64,000 nucleotides of DNA from Macrotis lagotis (taxonomy: Eukaryota; Chordata; Mammalia; Peramelemorphia; Peramelidae): positions 223,661,489 through 223,725,488 of the forward strand of contig NC_133661.1 of assembly GCF_037893015.1 (NCBI RefSeq), given 5' to 3'. The notes under the pieces are model-generated. The model did no database searches. It was given only the letters and a program-made list of their open reading frames with translations, and had not been told where the DNA came from. Positions within the stretch are counted from its first letter, which is position 1. Each line of letters opens with the position of its first letter. Position numbers and translations under genes: made by a program. Shown one piece after another: positions 36,476 to 46,019 of the stretch.

Positions 36476-36692
36476 GGAGTATTCATACATAAGCAAAGGA
36501 TAAGGGAAATCATTAACTTCCTGGGAGACTTATCTATTAGGTTAGACAATCCATCTGACCTAAATGAGGATGAATTGTTATCTTTTCCTGGACTTAAAGT
36601 ATAATGAGGGCAGGACAAGTTTTCCACTTTCCTAATCATTTGTCTTTCTGAGTTTGTAATTAATATATGGGAAAGATAACATTCCATTTCTT
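36280..36692 (-). repeat. Fossil endogenous retrovirus LTR (copy 2), main part
   Basis: It matches copy 1 over 36475-36690 (plus-strand words 'cttatctattag', 'ctaaatgaggatgaat', 'gacttaaagtataatgag', 'gataacattccatttctt'). The minus strand also carries two CCAAT-type boxes (at about 36346 and 36390), as expected for a U3 promoter, which copy 1 lacks. The rest of the LTR is at 43861-43923, separated by LINE insertions. The left end is unresolved. Old and broken. Confidence 0.6.
36411..36471. repeat. (GA)n microsatellite
   Basis: About 60 bp of pure GA within LTR copy 2. Confidence 0.96.
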
Positions 36693-36855
36693 TTTTTAAA
36701 ATTTTATTTTTAAGTTTTTTACCCAGCTTCATGCAAAAGTGCATTTCAACATTTACTTCTAAAACTTTGAATTTCAAATTCTCCCTCTTCCTTCCACCTC
36801 ACTTCCCATATTGAGAAAGCAAGTTACTTGGTGTACATTAAAAGTGTGGCCATGA

Positions 36856-37663
36856 TCTCTGAGGTACCACCTCACATCTCTCAGACTGGCCAAAATGACC
36901 AGAAAAGACAATGATCAATGTTGGAAGGGATGTGGGAAATCTGGGACACTGATACATTATTGGTGGAGCTATGAACTCATCCCACCTTTCTGGAGAGCAG
37001 TTTGGAATTACAATAGCTTTTGATCCAACAATACCACTATTGGGTCTATACCTTGAAGAGATTATGAATCTCTTCATAGCAGCCCTGTTTATGGTGGCAA
37101 AGAATTGGAAATCAAGTAAATGTCCTTCAATTGGGGAATGGCTTAGCAAACTGTGGTATATGTATGTCATGGAACACTATTGTTCTATTAGAAACCAGGA
37201 GGGATGGGAATTCAGGGAAGCCTGGAAGGATTTGCATGACCTGATGCTGAGCGAGATGAGCAGAACCAGAAGAACACTGTACACCCTAACAGCAGCTTGG
37301 GGGTGTTGATCAAATTTGATGGACTCGCTCATTCCACCAGTACAACAATCAGGGACAATTTTGGACTATCTGTGATGGAGAATACCATCTGTATCCAGAG
37401 AAAGAATTGTGGAGTTTGAACAAAGACCAAAGACCTTCAATTTAGGGAAAAACTCATTATCTTATTATATAATTTTGTTATCTCTTACACTTTATTTTTC
37501 TTCCTTAAGGAAGATTTCTCTCTCATCACATTCAACTTAGATCAATGTAAACCATGAAAACAAATGTAAAGACTAACAGACTGCATTCTGTGGGGGGTGG
37601 GGGAGGGAAGCAAGTATGGGGGGAAAATGTAAAACTCAAAATAAATAAAATCTTTCTTTAAAA
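36856..37663 (+). mobile_element. 5'-truncated L1 insertion inside HAL1-like copy ii
   Basis: It starts in late ORF2 ('ctctgaggtaccacctcac', protein 'TIPLLGLYLEEIMN', 'FREAWKDLHDLMLSEMSRTRRTL') and has the complete younger 3' UTR. Flanks aaaagtgtggccatga at 36840-36855 and aaaagtatggccatga at 37665-37680 are a duplication with one mismatch. It is one of the youngest-looking L1 tails here, although an internal deletion removes part of the ORF2 end. Confidence 0.9.
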
Positions 37664-38037
37664 AAAAAGTATGGCCATGAAACACATTACTACAGTAGTC
37701 ATGTTGTAAAAGTAGACATAATCCCCCCCCCACACACACACAAAGAAAAAGAAACCTCATAAAAAATAAAGGAAAAAAAAGTGCTTCAGTCTGTATTCAG
37801 ACATCATCAATTCTTTCTTAATCATTAAGTCCATAAGAGAAATTGCTTCAATATTTTTTTTCCCAGAGTTGCTATTGCTTCTGTATCACTCTCGATCCTA
37901 TTCCCCCACCCCCATTTACTCTATTCTCTCTCTTCTTTAACTCTGTCTCTCCTTAAAAGTGTGTTGTATCTGATTAACCTCTCCCTTGATCTTCCCTCTC
38001 CTATCACCTACACCCCCCCTACCTCCCATCCTTTCTC

Positions 38038-38198
38038 TTTTTTATTTTTTAAGTTTTTACTTATTTAAGGCAATGGGGTTAAGTGACTTGTCCAAGGTCA
38101 CACATCTAGACATTCATTAAGTGCCTGAGGCTGGATTTGAACTCAGGTCCTCTTCACTCCAGGGCCGGTGCTCTATCCACTGTGCCACCTAGCTGCCC
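38038..38198 (-). mobile_element. CORE-SINE, minus strand, in HAL1-like copy ii
   Basis: Reversed copy ending 'gccacctagctgccc'. Flanks 'tcccatcctttctc' and 'tcccatcctttttc' form the duplication. Confidence 0.92.
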
Positions 38199-38247
38199 TC
38201 CCATCCTTTTTCCCATCCCTTTTCTTTCCTCTTTTCCTTTAGGGTGA

Positions 38248-38305
38248 GGTAGATTTCTATACCCAATTAAGTGTGTGGTAGATTTCTATACCCAATTAAG
38301 TGTGT
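38248..38305. repeat. 29-bp perfect tandem duplication
   Basis: The unit beginning 'ggtagatttctatacccaat' and ending 'gtgtgt' occurs at 38248-38276 and again at 38277-38305 without mismatch. The other HAL1-like copies have one unit only, so this is a local duplication. Confidence 0.97.
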
Positions 38306-39172
38306 ATGTTATTTCCTCTCTGAGCCACTTCTGATGAAAGTAAAATCTCAATCACTTCCTCTCACTTTCTCCCTTTCCGTTCCATTGCAAAAGCTCTTCC
38401 TTTCCTCTTTTATGAGAAATAACGCACTCCATTCTACCTTTCTTATCTCTTTCTCCCAGTATATTCCTTTCTTGTCCATTAACTCCATCTTTATAATATA
38501 TTATACTTTCACATTCAGCTCCCTCCTATCCTTGACTATTTTTGCTCCATCTAACTGCCCTAATAAATGAAAAAGTTCATATGAGTTATCAGTATCATCT
38601 TTCCATGTATGAATACAAACAGTACAACAACATTAAATCCCTCATCATTTGCCCTTCCCATCTACTCTCTCTCTTCTTCACCTGAATCCTGTACTTGAAG
38701 ATCAAACTTTCTGTTCAGCTCTGGTTATTTCATCAGGAAAGTTTGAAGGTTCTCTATTTCACTGAATATACATCTTTTCCCCTGAAAAAGGACATTCAGT
38801 TTTGCTGGGTAGTTGATTCTCGGTTGTAATCCAAACTCTTGCCTTCTGGAATATCATATTCTAACCCTATGACCCCTTAATATAGAAGCTGCTAAATCTT
38901 GATATTTGAATTTTTTCCTTCTAGCAGCTGTGATATTTTCTCCTTGACTTGGGAGTTCTGAAATTTGACTATAATATTCTTGGCAGTTTTCATTTTGGAG
39001 GTGATCAGTGGATTCTTTCAATTTCTATTTTACCTGCTGCTTCTAGGATATCAGGCCAATTTTGCTGGATTATTTCTTGAAAAATGAAGTCTAGGCTTTC
39101 TTTTTCCTGGTCACAACTTTCAGATAGTCCAATAATTTTTTAAATTATTTGTTTTCCAGGTCAGTTGTTTTT

Positions 39173-39354
39173 CTTTTTCTTTTTCTTTCTTTTCTTTTCT
39201 TTTCTTTTTTTTAGGTTTTCGCAAGACAATGGGGTTAATTTGCTTGCCCAAGGCCACACAGCTAGGTAATTATTAAGTGTCTGAGACTGGATTTGAACTC
39301 AGGTACTCCTGACTCCAGGGCTGGTGCTTTATCTACTGGAGTACCTAGTCGCCC
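39173..39354 (-). mobile_element. CORE-SINE, minus strand, in HAL1-like copy ii
   Basis: A long CT-rich tail, then the reversed family body to 'acctagtcgcc'. A perfect 16-bp duplication, caggtcagttgttttt, lies at 39157-39172 and 39355-39370. Confidence 0.94.
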
Positions 39355-39484
39355 CAGGTCAGTTGTTTTTCCAAAGAGATAGTTCACATTTTCGTCTAGT
39401 TTTTCATTCTTTGGTTTTTGTTCTATTGTTTCTTGATTTTTCATAAAATCATCTGCTTCTCTTAGCTCCACTTACATTTTAAGG

Positions 39485-40010
39485 CAGGGCTGTCCAAAAT
39501 ACAGCCCAAGGGCTGCATTAGTCCTATAGTGTGATTTTATGTGGCCCTCCTGTGGGTTTTAGTTTTCACAAGTGAAAAAATAAAACATTAATTTAAATGG
39601 AATGTGTATTAGTTTTTTAAATTACATCATTAATAAATAATCCTGACGTTAATTTTCTTTGTTGTTTTTAAGCAGTATTATGGATGGAATGTATATCGTG
39701 GAATTTTCAATTGATCTGAGATCAAACTAATCAGTATGCATCTACCTTTATACTGTTGTGTTGCCACTTTGTTGCTTTGTGTTTGTTTTTGTGCTTTACA
39801 CCTTCACCTGCTGTATTGATGGTATGTTACCCCTTTTTCTAAGAAATTAAAAGTATCATGACTTTACATAGTACTAGCTAAACCTAAGGTAAGACTACAA
39901 AATAATTTTTATATTAGTGTATGGTATTTATTATTCTAGGTATGACCCTCAAATGATTATTTTATTTTATTTTAATGTGCCCTTAGATAGCCTAAGGTTG
40001 GACAGCCCTG
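39485..40010. mobile_element. Non-autonomous hAT-type DNA transposon
   Basis: It starts cagggctgtccaaaatac and ends with the complement of cagggctgtccaacctta, so the terminal inverted repeats share 13 perfect bases. The flanks ttttaagg (39477-39484) and ttttaagc (40011-40018) are an 8-bp duplication with one mismatch. Both the 8-bp size and the 'cagggctgtccaa' end are typical of hAT (Charlie/Tip100-like) elements. At 526 bp it has no transposase frame, so it is a MITE-like derivative that inserted into the ORF1 remnant of HAL1-like copy ii. Confidence 0.92.
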
Positions 40011-40501
40011 TTTTAAGCAATTATTTTTCTTCAAAGAACTTCAGAGAGCCTTTTCTATTTGACCAGTTCTGCTTTTAAAGGCATCCTTTTCCTCATTGAC
40101 CTTTTGGACTGCTTATTCCATTTGACCTATGCTGGTTTTTAAGATGTTATTTTATTCAGTATTTTTTGGCATCTCCTTCTTCAAGTTGTCTTGGTTTTCA
40201 TGATTTTCCCTCATTGCTCTCATTTTACTTCCCACCCAATTTTTTCTCTACCTCCCTTCCTTGTTTTTCAAACTCTTTTTTGAGCTCTTCTACAACCTGA
40301 GACCAATCTATATATTTTTTTCATTGTTAAATTTATTTTTTTATTCTCATTTTGTACAAATGTTTTTTTACATTAATAAAATATTCTTGTTTACAAGTAA
40401 ACAAAATACCCCTCCCCCCATGAATATAGATAGACTTTCTTGGGCGAAAAAAGTAAAGGGGAGAGAAAAAAATTAAAATAAAAAAAATAATAGTAATAAT
40501 T

Positions 40502-40668
40502 GTAGGTATGGCCAGGTGGTGCAATGGACGAAGCACCAGCCCTGGAGCCATGAGCACCTGAGTCCATATCCAGCCTCGTAAACCCAATAATCACCCAGCC
40601 ATGTGACATGCAAGCCACCTGATCCCCACTGCCCTGCAAAAACCAAAAAAGAAGGAAAAAAAAAAGAC
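40502..40668 (+). mobile_element. GC-shifted CORE-SINE, copy 1 of a pair
   Basis: The layout is the WSINE-like one ('caggtggtgcaatggacgaa', 'accagccctggagcc', A-tail). Several family T or A positions are C or G ('atcacccagccatgtgac'), and it is directly followed by a second copy. Confidence 0.85.
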
Positions 40669-40697
40669 CCAAAATAAAATAAAATAGTAATAATAGT

Positions 40698-40848
40698 AGG
40701 GGTGGCTGGGTGGCAGACAGAGCATTGGCCCTTGAGCCAGGAGCACCTGGGTCCAAATCTGTCCCCAGACACCCAAAGATCACCCTGCTATGTGGCCCCA
40801 GGCAGGCCACCCAGCCCCACTTGCCCTGCACCCTCCTCCAAATAATAA
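40698..40848 (+). mobile_element. GC-shifted CORE-SINE, copy 2 of a pair
   Basis: 'aggggtggctgggtggcaga', 'ccaggagcacctgggtcca', 'aagatcaccctgctatgtgg' and 'caggcaggccacccagcccc'. The same C/G-rich variant positions as the neighbouring copy suggest a shared subfamily. Orientation is opposite to the host HAL1-like element. Confidence 0.85.
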
Positions 40849-41046
40849 TAACAAAAAATGAGCTTCAGTCTTTGTTCCAACACCAACAACTCTGTCATAG
40901 GTGGATCACATTCTTTATGATAAGTCCATCATGAAAGTTACTTCCATATTTTTCCAACGTTGCCATTGCTGATTGCAACTCCCTCCTTTCTTATGTCTCC
41001 ACTACCATGTACTATATTTTCTCTCTCCTTTCACTATGACTCTGCT

Positions 41047-41197
41047 GTAGGGTCGCTGAGTGGCACAGCAGATAGATCCCTGGTCCTGGGGCCAAGAAGC
41101 CCTGGGCCCCCACACCACCCCTTAGGCCCAGAATCCACTTGGCCCTATGGTCCTGGGCAGGCCTTCCAATCCCAGCCCCTTGCAAGAAGTAAAAAAG
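41047..41197 (+). mobile_element. GC-shifted CORE-SINE, third copy
   Basis: 'tagggtcgctgagtggcaca', 'ctggtcctggggccaagaag', 'atccacttggccctatggtc', and an A-rich end. It is the most C-rich copy in the window. Flanks 'tatgactctgctg' and 'tatctgaccactc' do not give a clean duplication. Confidence 0.75.
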
Positions 41198-41661
41198 AAA
41201 ATGTGTTATATCTGACCACTCTCCCCGCCATGGTCCATCCTCTCCTCCTTTATTCACATCCCCACCCGTTCCCCCTGCTCTCCCCTCCTTCTTACTCCAG
41301 ATGTCTATACCCCATTGAGTATATTTGTTGTTTCCTCCCCTAGCCATCTCTGATGAGAGCAAAAGTTTCCTTATTCCCCCTTGCCTCCCCCCTTCCATAT
41401 CATTGCAATAGCTCATTGTAATAAAAAAAAATCTTATGTGAAATATCTTGGATTATTCCCTCTCTCCTTTTTCTTTCTCCCATTCCATTTCCCTTTTTTT
41501 CTATTGACTCCATTTTTACACCTTATTTTATCTTCGAATTTAGCTTTCTCCTGTGCTTCAACTATAAAAGCTTCCTCTACCTGCTCTATTAACTGAGAAG
41601 GTTCATATGAATATTATCAGTATCATTTTTCTATACATGCAGTTCATCCTCATTAAGTCCC

Positions 41662-42777
41662 TCATATTTCCCCCCTCTCTTCCAATCTCCATGCTTCACC
41701 TGAGTCCTGTATCTGAAGATCAAACCTTCTGTTCAGCTCTGGCCATTCCAAAAGGAACATTTGAAATTCCCCTGGTTCATTGAAAGTCCATCTTTTTCCC
41801 TGGAAGAGGACATTCAGCCTTGCTGGGGAGTTCATTCTTGGCTGCATTCTAAGCTCTTTTGCCTTCCGGTATATTGTATTCCAAGCCCTACGAGCTTCCA
41901 ATATAGTTGCTGCTAAGTCCTGTGTGATCCTGACTGCAGCTCCACGATATTTGAACTGTGTCCTTCTGGCTGCTTGTAATATTTTCTCTTTGACTTGGGA
42001 GTTCTGGAACTTGGCTATAATATTCCTAGGGGTTGGTTTTTTGGAATCTCTTTCTCAGGGGGGATTGGTGGATTCTCTCCATTTCTATTTTGCCCTCTGC
42101 TTCTAGAATATCAGGGCAATTTTCCTGTAGTAATTCTTTGAAAATGATGTCAAGGCTCTTTTCCTGATCATGACTTTCAGGTATTCCAATAATTTTTAAA
42201 TTATCTTTCCTAAGTCTGTTTTCCATATCAGTTGTTTTTTTCAATGAGATGTTTCACATTTTCTTCTAATTTTTCATTTTTTTGGTTTTGAAGTATTGAT
42301 TCCTGATTTCTGGTAAATTCATCAATCTCCCTGAATTCTATTCTTTGTCTGAAGGATTTGTTCTCCTCAGAGAGTTTTCTTATCTCTTTTTCCATCTGGC
42401 CAATTTTGCTTTTTAAAGCATTCTTCTCCTCAATAACTTTTTGAACTGTTTTATCCATTTGACCTAAGCTGGTTTTTAGCATGCTATTTTCTTCAGCATT
42501 TTTTTGGATTTCCTTGACAAAGCTGCTGACTTCATTTTCATGTTTTTCCTGCATCTCTCTCCTTTCTTTTCCAAGTTTTTCTTCCAACTCCCTCATTTGA
42601 TTTTCAAAGTCTTTTTTTGAGCTCTGTCATAGCTTGAGCCCAATTTCTCTTTTTCTTGGAGTCTTTAGATGCAGGAGCTTGTGCTTCCTCATCTTCAGAC
42701 TGAGTATTTTGATCCTTCTTGGGCTCATTTGCAAAATATTTCTCAATAGTCTTCCTCTTATTTCTCTGCTTGCTCAT
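41662..42777 (-). pseudogene. HAL1/L1 ORF1p gene, frameshifted
   Basis: The start at 42777-42775 gives MSKQRNKRKTIEKYFANEPK and an N-terminal charged region. A frameshift at an A run in the 'ELKK' codons near 42613 precedes a long coiled coil (42596-42240: 'MRELEEKLGKERREMQEK', 'KIGQMEKEIRKLSEENK'). The RRM-type domain is in the next frame (42220-42050: 'NLKIIGIPESHDQEKSLD', 'ERIHQSP'). The C-terminal domain is in a third frame (41901-41662: 'LEARRAWNTIYRKAKEL', 'LNVLFQGKR'). L1 ORF1 proteins are trimeric RNA-binding chaperones. With about two or three frameshifts the gene is dead but well preserved, so this copy is not very old. Confidence 0.85.
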
Positions 42778-43860
42778 TTTCCCAGCCTGGGCCTGGTTTT
42801 GGGTTGCTTCCTGAGCTTTTGGAACACTCCCACAAGGGTCTCAGTGTGTGAGGCTCTGTCCTCCCTCCTGGTCTGTGAACGATCATAAGTGCCCCCCTCT
42901 GCCATGGGGCTGGTGGGGGGGCCCTGTTGTTCTATTGGGGGGCCTAGACTGGGATCAGGATCTGAATGTGGTCAGAGCCCCAGAGTCTTGTTCTGGAGGC
43001 AGAGGACAGAGCTCTGCAGTCTCTCTCTCTTCACTCCCCTCCCTCAACTCAATGTGCTCATGCCCTGGGGGCTCCTGCTTACTGGCTCCACCTGCTTATG
43101 TTTCCAAGTCTGGGCTGCTGAAAGACCAAGCTGCTCGCTGTGTGCCCTGAGGGCTGGGCTCCACATGCTCGCTCTGGCAGAGGTCCCCCACTGTTCCCCC
43201 ACTTTGTACCTGGTGCTCCCTGGGGTGCAGCTCAGGAGACTCCCCAGCTGCTGTGAGCTGGGCTCCCAGTGCCCTGGGGCTGCCTCCAGGAGGCTGAAGT
43301 TTTTCACTCTGGCGGGCCACCCCTCCCACAGGCCGCCCCTCCGACCTGGGCAGCAGAGCCTTTCTGCTCTTTTCCAGGTTACCTTGAGTAGGAGAACTGC
43401 CTCACTGGACTGAGCACTCAAGGCAGCTGCCAGGTGGCTCCCTGACAGGTGGTTATTTAGGTCTGCTCCTGGTCCCTGAGGCCAGGTCTGTGCCGAGACC
43501 TGCCCAGACATGGACTCCACTCTCACTCTAGTGTGGTAGTTTTCCTGATGAACTTCTCAACTGTCCTTGGCAATTCCTGGACTAAGAAGTCTGGATTTCT
43601 GTCAGGAGTCCCCAGGGAATCAAGTGCCCCACAGTCTGTTCATGGATGGTTGGAGCCAGACTGAGCTGCAGACCCTTCCAATCCCATTGTAACAGACCTT
43701 GCCTATGCATTATCCAAGTTGTCTTGGATCAGAAAATTGTTTCACTCAGTCTTTTTGAAGGTTCTGCCACTTTAGAATTTGGTTAGAGTCATTATTTAAA
43801 GGTGTTTGGAGTGGACTTGGGGAGAACTTGTGGAATTCCTGCCTTTACTCTGCCATTTCT

Positions 43861-43923
43861 GAAAGAGATCAGACTTCTTTTAAACCAGGACTATAGATTT
43901 GAAATATTTATTAAAATTTCTCA
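43861..43923 (-). repeat. Fossil LTR (copy 2), 5' edge separated by LINE insertions
   Basis: 'gatcagacttcttttaaacc', 'ggactatag', 'gaaatatttattaaaatttc' matches copy 1 at 28477-28533, and the match ends at the TG on the minus strand (43923-43922). With 36280-36692 this is one LTR, pulled about 7.2 kb apart by the HAL1-like block. The flanks of that block share 'ccatttct' (36684-36691, 43853-43860). Confidence 0.6.
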
Positions 43924-44639
43924 AATACATTCTACAAAGCTCTTCTTTACTTTCTTGTTGGCTTACTTTTGTTTTATGCTGTGCATTTTAAAATTTATTT
44001 TCTCTCCTCCCTCTCCCACCACCCTAAAGAAGGCTACAATTAAATGTGGATATTGATGACCTCCTTGAGTTTGACTTTAATAAAGAAATATGGTGTTAAA
44101 ACATAGAGTTTATCCTGATAAAGGACAAATGTTAGCCTCCAAAGTTAGATCTCAAGAAAGAACAAAGAAAATTGGTATAACATACATGTTTTATCAAATT
44201 TCTCTAAACTTGCTAATTATACAGATATGTGTGAGGGCCTTCCCAGAAAATGGACCCCCAAATGAAGTTTTAGAGTAGGATTCTTATACAATTCCACTAT
44301 TAGAGGGCATGATCTGAAAAAGTTACTTCTAAATTGTCCATCAAAGGAGAGGAGGTCAACTTAAGATGAAACTGAATAGTAGACATTTTGATTAGGCCAG
44401 GAAGTATGTCCCCTCCCAACTCAGGATCTTTTTGCTTTATCAGTTATAATAAAGACTTCAACAAAGTATGTGAATTTTCTTCCTTTAGGATATCCCCAAC
44501 ATCCAGTGACCATTGATATAATTGGGAGATTCATATTTGTTAATAGAGAGGAAAAAAGTAGACAAAATTTATTTTTATTACATATAACATCACATATATA
44601 TTTATGTGTGTATATTTATAGATATCTATAAACATACAC
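43924..44639. other. Unassigned sequence
   Basis: A short reversed L1-UTR-like patch ('ccctctcccaccaccctaaa') lies near 44008-44030. The rest is not recognised. Confidence 0.35.
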
Positions 44640-45305
44640 ACATATCTATATCTATATCTATATCTATATCTATATCTATATCTATATATCTACATCTACA
44701 TCTCTACATCTACATCTACATCTACATCTACATCTACACCTATACCTATATCTATATCTATATCTATATCTATATCTATATCTATATCTATATCTATATC
44801 TATATCTATATCTATATCTATATCTATATCTATATCATCTATATCTATATCTATATCTATATCTATATCATCTATATCTATATCTATATCTATATCATCA
44901 TCTATATCTATATCTATATCTGTCTATGTCTATGTCTATATCTATATCTATCTATATCTGTATCTATATCTGTATCTATATCTGTATCTATATCCATATC
45001 TCTATCTCTATCTCTATCTCTATCTCTATCTCTATCTCTATCTCTCTCTATCTCTATCTCTATCTCTATCTCTCTCTATCTCTATCTTTATCATTTATAT
45101 CCATATCCATATCCATATCTATATCTATATCTATATCATCTATCTCTATCTATCTATCTCAATCTCTATCTCTATCATCTATCTCTCTCTCTCTATCTCT
45201 ATCTCTACCTCTATCTCTCTCTATCTCTATCTCTAATCTATATCTATATCTATATATCTATATCTCTCTCTATCTCTCTCTCTATATATATATATATATA
45301 CATAT
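44640..45305. repeat. Large interrupted TATATC/TCTCTA satellite
   Basis: About 660 bp of hexamer-type repeat. It starts as (TATATC)n, changes to (ATCTAC)n and (TATACC)-like units, goes back to a long (TATATC)n interrupted by 'atcatct' at irregular distances, then (TGTCTA/TATCTG), (TCTCTA)n, and ends in a TA run. Open frames across it are artefacts of the repeat. Confidence 0.97.
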
Positions 45306-45454
45306 GTACTCATATATATGTAGAACTGTACTATACTTATTTCCTCTTAACATCTGTTTCTCTGAAGGTGGATAGCATCTTCCTTTATATATAAGTCCAA
45401 GTCTTTCTAAATCAACTCAATCACATCCTAAGAGATTATCTATGAAATTTTTTT

Positions 45455-45750
45455 TTTTGATGCAACTAAGTGATGCACTGGATAGAGCACCAACCCTTCA
45501 GTCAGGAGGATATGAGTTCAAATCTGCACTAAGATACTTGATATTTACTAACTGTGTGACCCTGAGCAAATCACTTAACTCTGACAGCCTCACATCCAGA
45601 GTCCTCTCCAGTCATTGTGATTCATATCTGGCCACTGGACCTAGATGATTCTGGAGGAGAAAGTGAGGCTGGTGACTAAGCACAGCACCCACTCAAATAC
45701 AATTCACTTGCTTATCATGGCATCACATTCCTGATGTCATAGTTTTCTTC
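45455..45750 (+). repeat. Composite tRNA-RTE SINE (MAR1-like)
   Basis: The left half is a tRNA-like CORE head ('caactaagtgatgcactgga', box B 'gagttcaaatctgc', 'ctgtgtgaccctgagcaaat'). The right half is the RTE tail ('agtcctctccagtcattgtg', 'ccactggacctagatgattc', 'ctgatgtcatagttttcttc'). The right part is the reverse complement of 12012-12240 and 27077-27430. Sharing the RTE terminus explains how such SINEs used RTE machinery. Confidence 0.8.
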
Positions 45751-45765
45751 AAGAACAAAGGACAA

Positions 45766-45925
45766 GGCAGCTAGGTGGTGCAGTGGATAGAGCACCGGCC
45801 CTGGAGTCAGGAGTACCTGAGTTCAAATTTGGTCTCAGACACTTAATAATTACCTAGGTGTGTGGTCTTGGGCAAGCCACTTAACCCCATTTGCCTTGCA
45901 AAACAACAAACAAACCTAAAAAAAA
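45766..45925 (+). mobile_element. CORE-SINE at the end of the composite SINE
   Basis: Complete copy with a 15-bp duplication, aagaacaaaggacaa, at 45751-45765 and 45926-45940. It cut into the last bases of the tRNA-RTE SINE. Confidence 0.95.
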
Positions 45926-46019
45926 AAGAACAAAGGACAAACATCATCACCCCAATTTTCTGCATTGCTTCTATTCTTGGCCATAGGTTTTATATATACA
46001 AAAAAATTTTAATTTAAAA

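Larger units (their letters stand above)
36693..40324 (-). mobile_element. HAL1-like element, copy ii, 5'-truncated
   Basis: On the minus strand the 3' UTR occupies 36693-38700 (A-rich end at 36693, 'tgagaaagcaagttac', a polypyrimidine part, 'cccaattaagtgtgta'). The ORF1 remnant follows at about 38700-40320: the CTD-like 'cctgaaaaaggacattcagt' region, RRM-like 'ttttctcttttgtctag' area and coiled-coil. No reverse transcriptase is present. The 5' UTR is absent. It hosts an L1 tail (36856-37663), two SINEs (38038, 39173) and a hAT transposon (39485-40010). Many breaks. Confidence 0.7.
40325..43854 (-). mobile_element. HAL1-like element, copy iii, nearly full length
   Basis: The minus strand begins 'agaaatggcagagtaaagg' near 43854, followed by a GC-rich 5' UTR (42790-43850). 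ORF1 follows at about 42777-41660, then a 3' region of about 1.3 kb with no reverse-transcriptase motif, ending in T-rich plus-strand sequence at 40325. The absence of ORF2 between ORF1 and the A-rich end is the HAL1 pattern. Three SINEs lie in its 3' region. It abuts copy ii at 40325 and LTR copy 2 at 43855. Confidence 0.78.

Noticed and set aside
36301-36777. A 158-codon minus-strand frame
   Set aside because: It spans the (GA)n run and LTR copy 2 and joins an L1 UTR, so it crosses an insertion border and cannot be a gene.
40391-41416. Several open frames over the GC-shifted SINEs
   Set aside because: They are frames through SINE copies with no relation to known proteins.
42848-43526. Overlapping open frames of 160-174 codons on both strands
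   Set aside because: They lie in the GC-rich 5' UTR of HAL1-like copy iii, where stop codons are rare. No domain or family match is visible.
44640-45305. CRISPR-like repeat-spacer array
   Set aside because: Units are 6 bp and contiguous, without unique spacers, in vertebrate DNA.
44606-45394. A 262-codon open frame rich in Ile, Tyr and Ser
   Set aside because: It is translation of the TATATC/TCTCTA satellite and has no protein family features.
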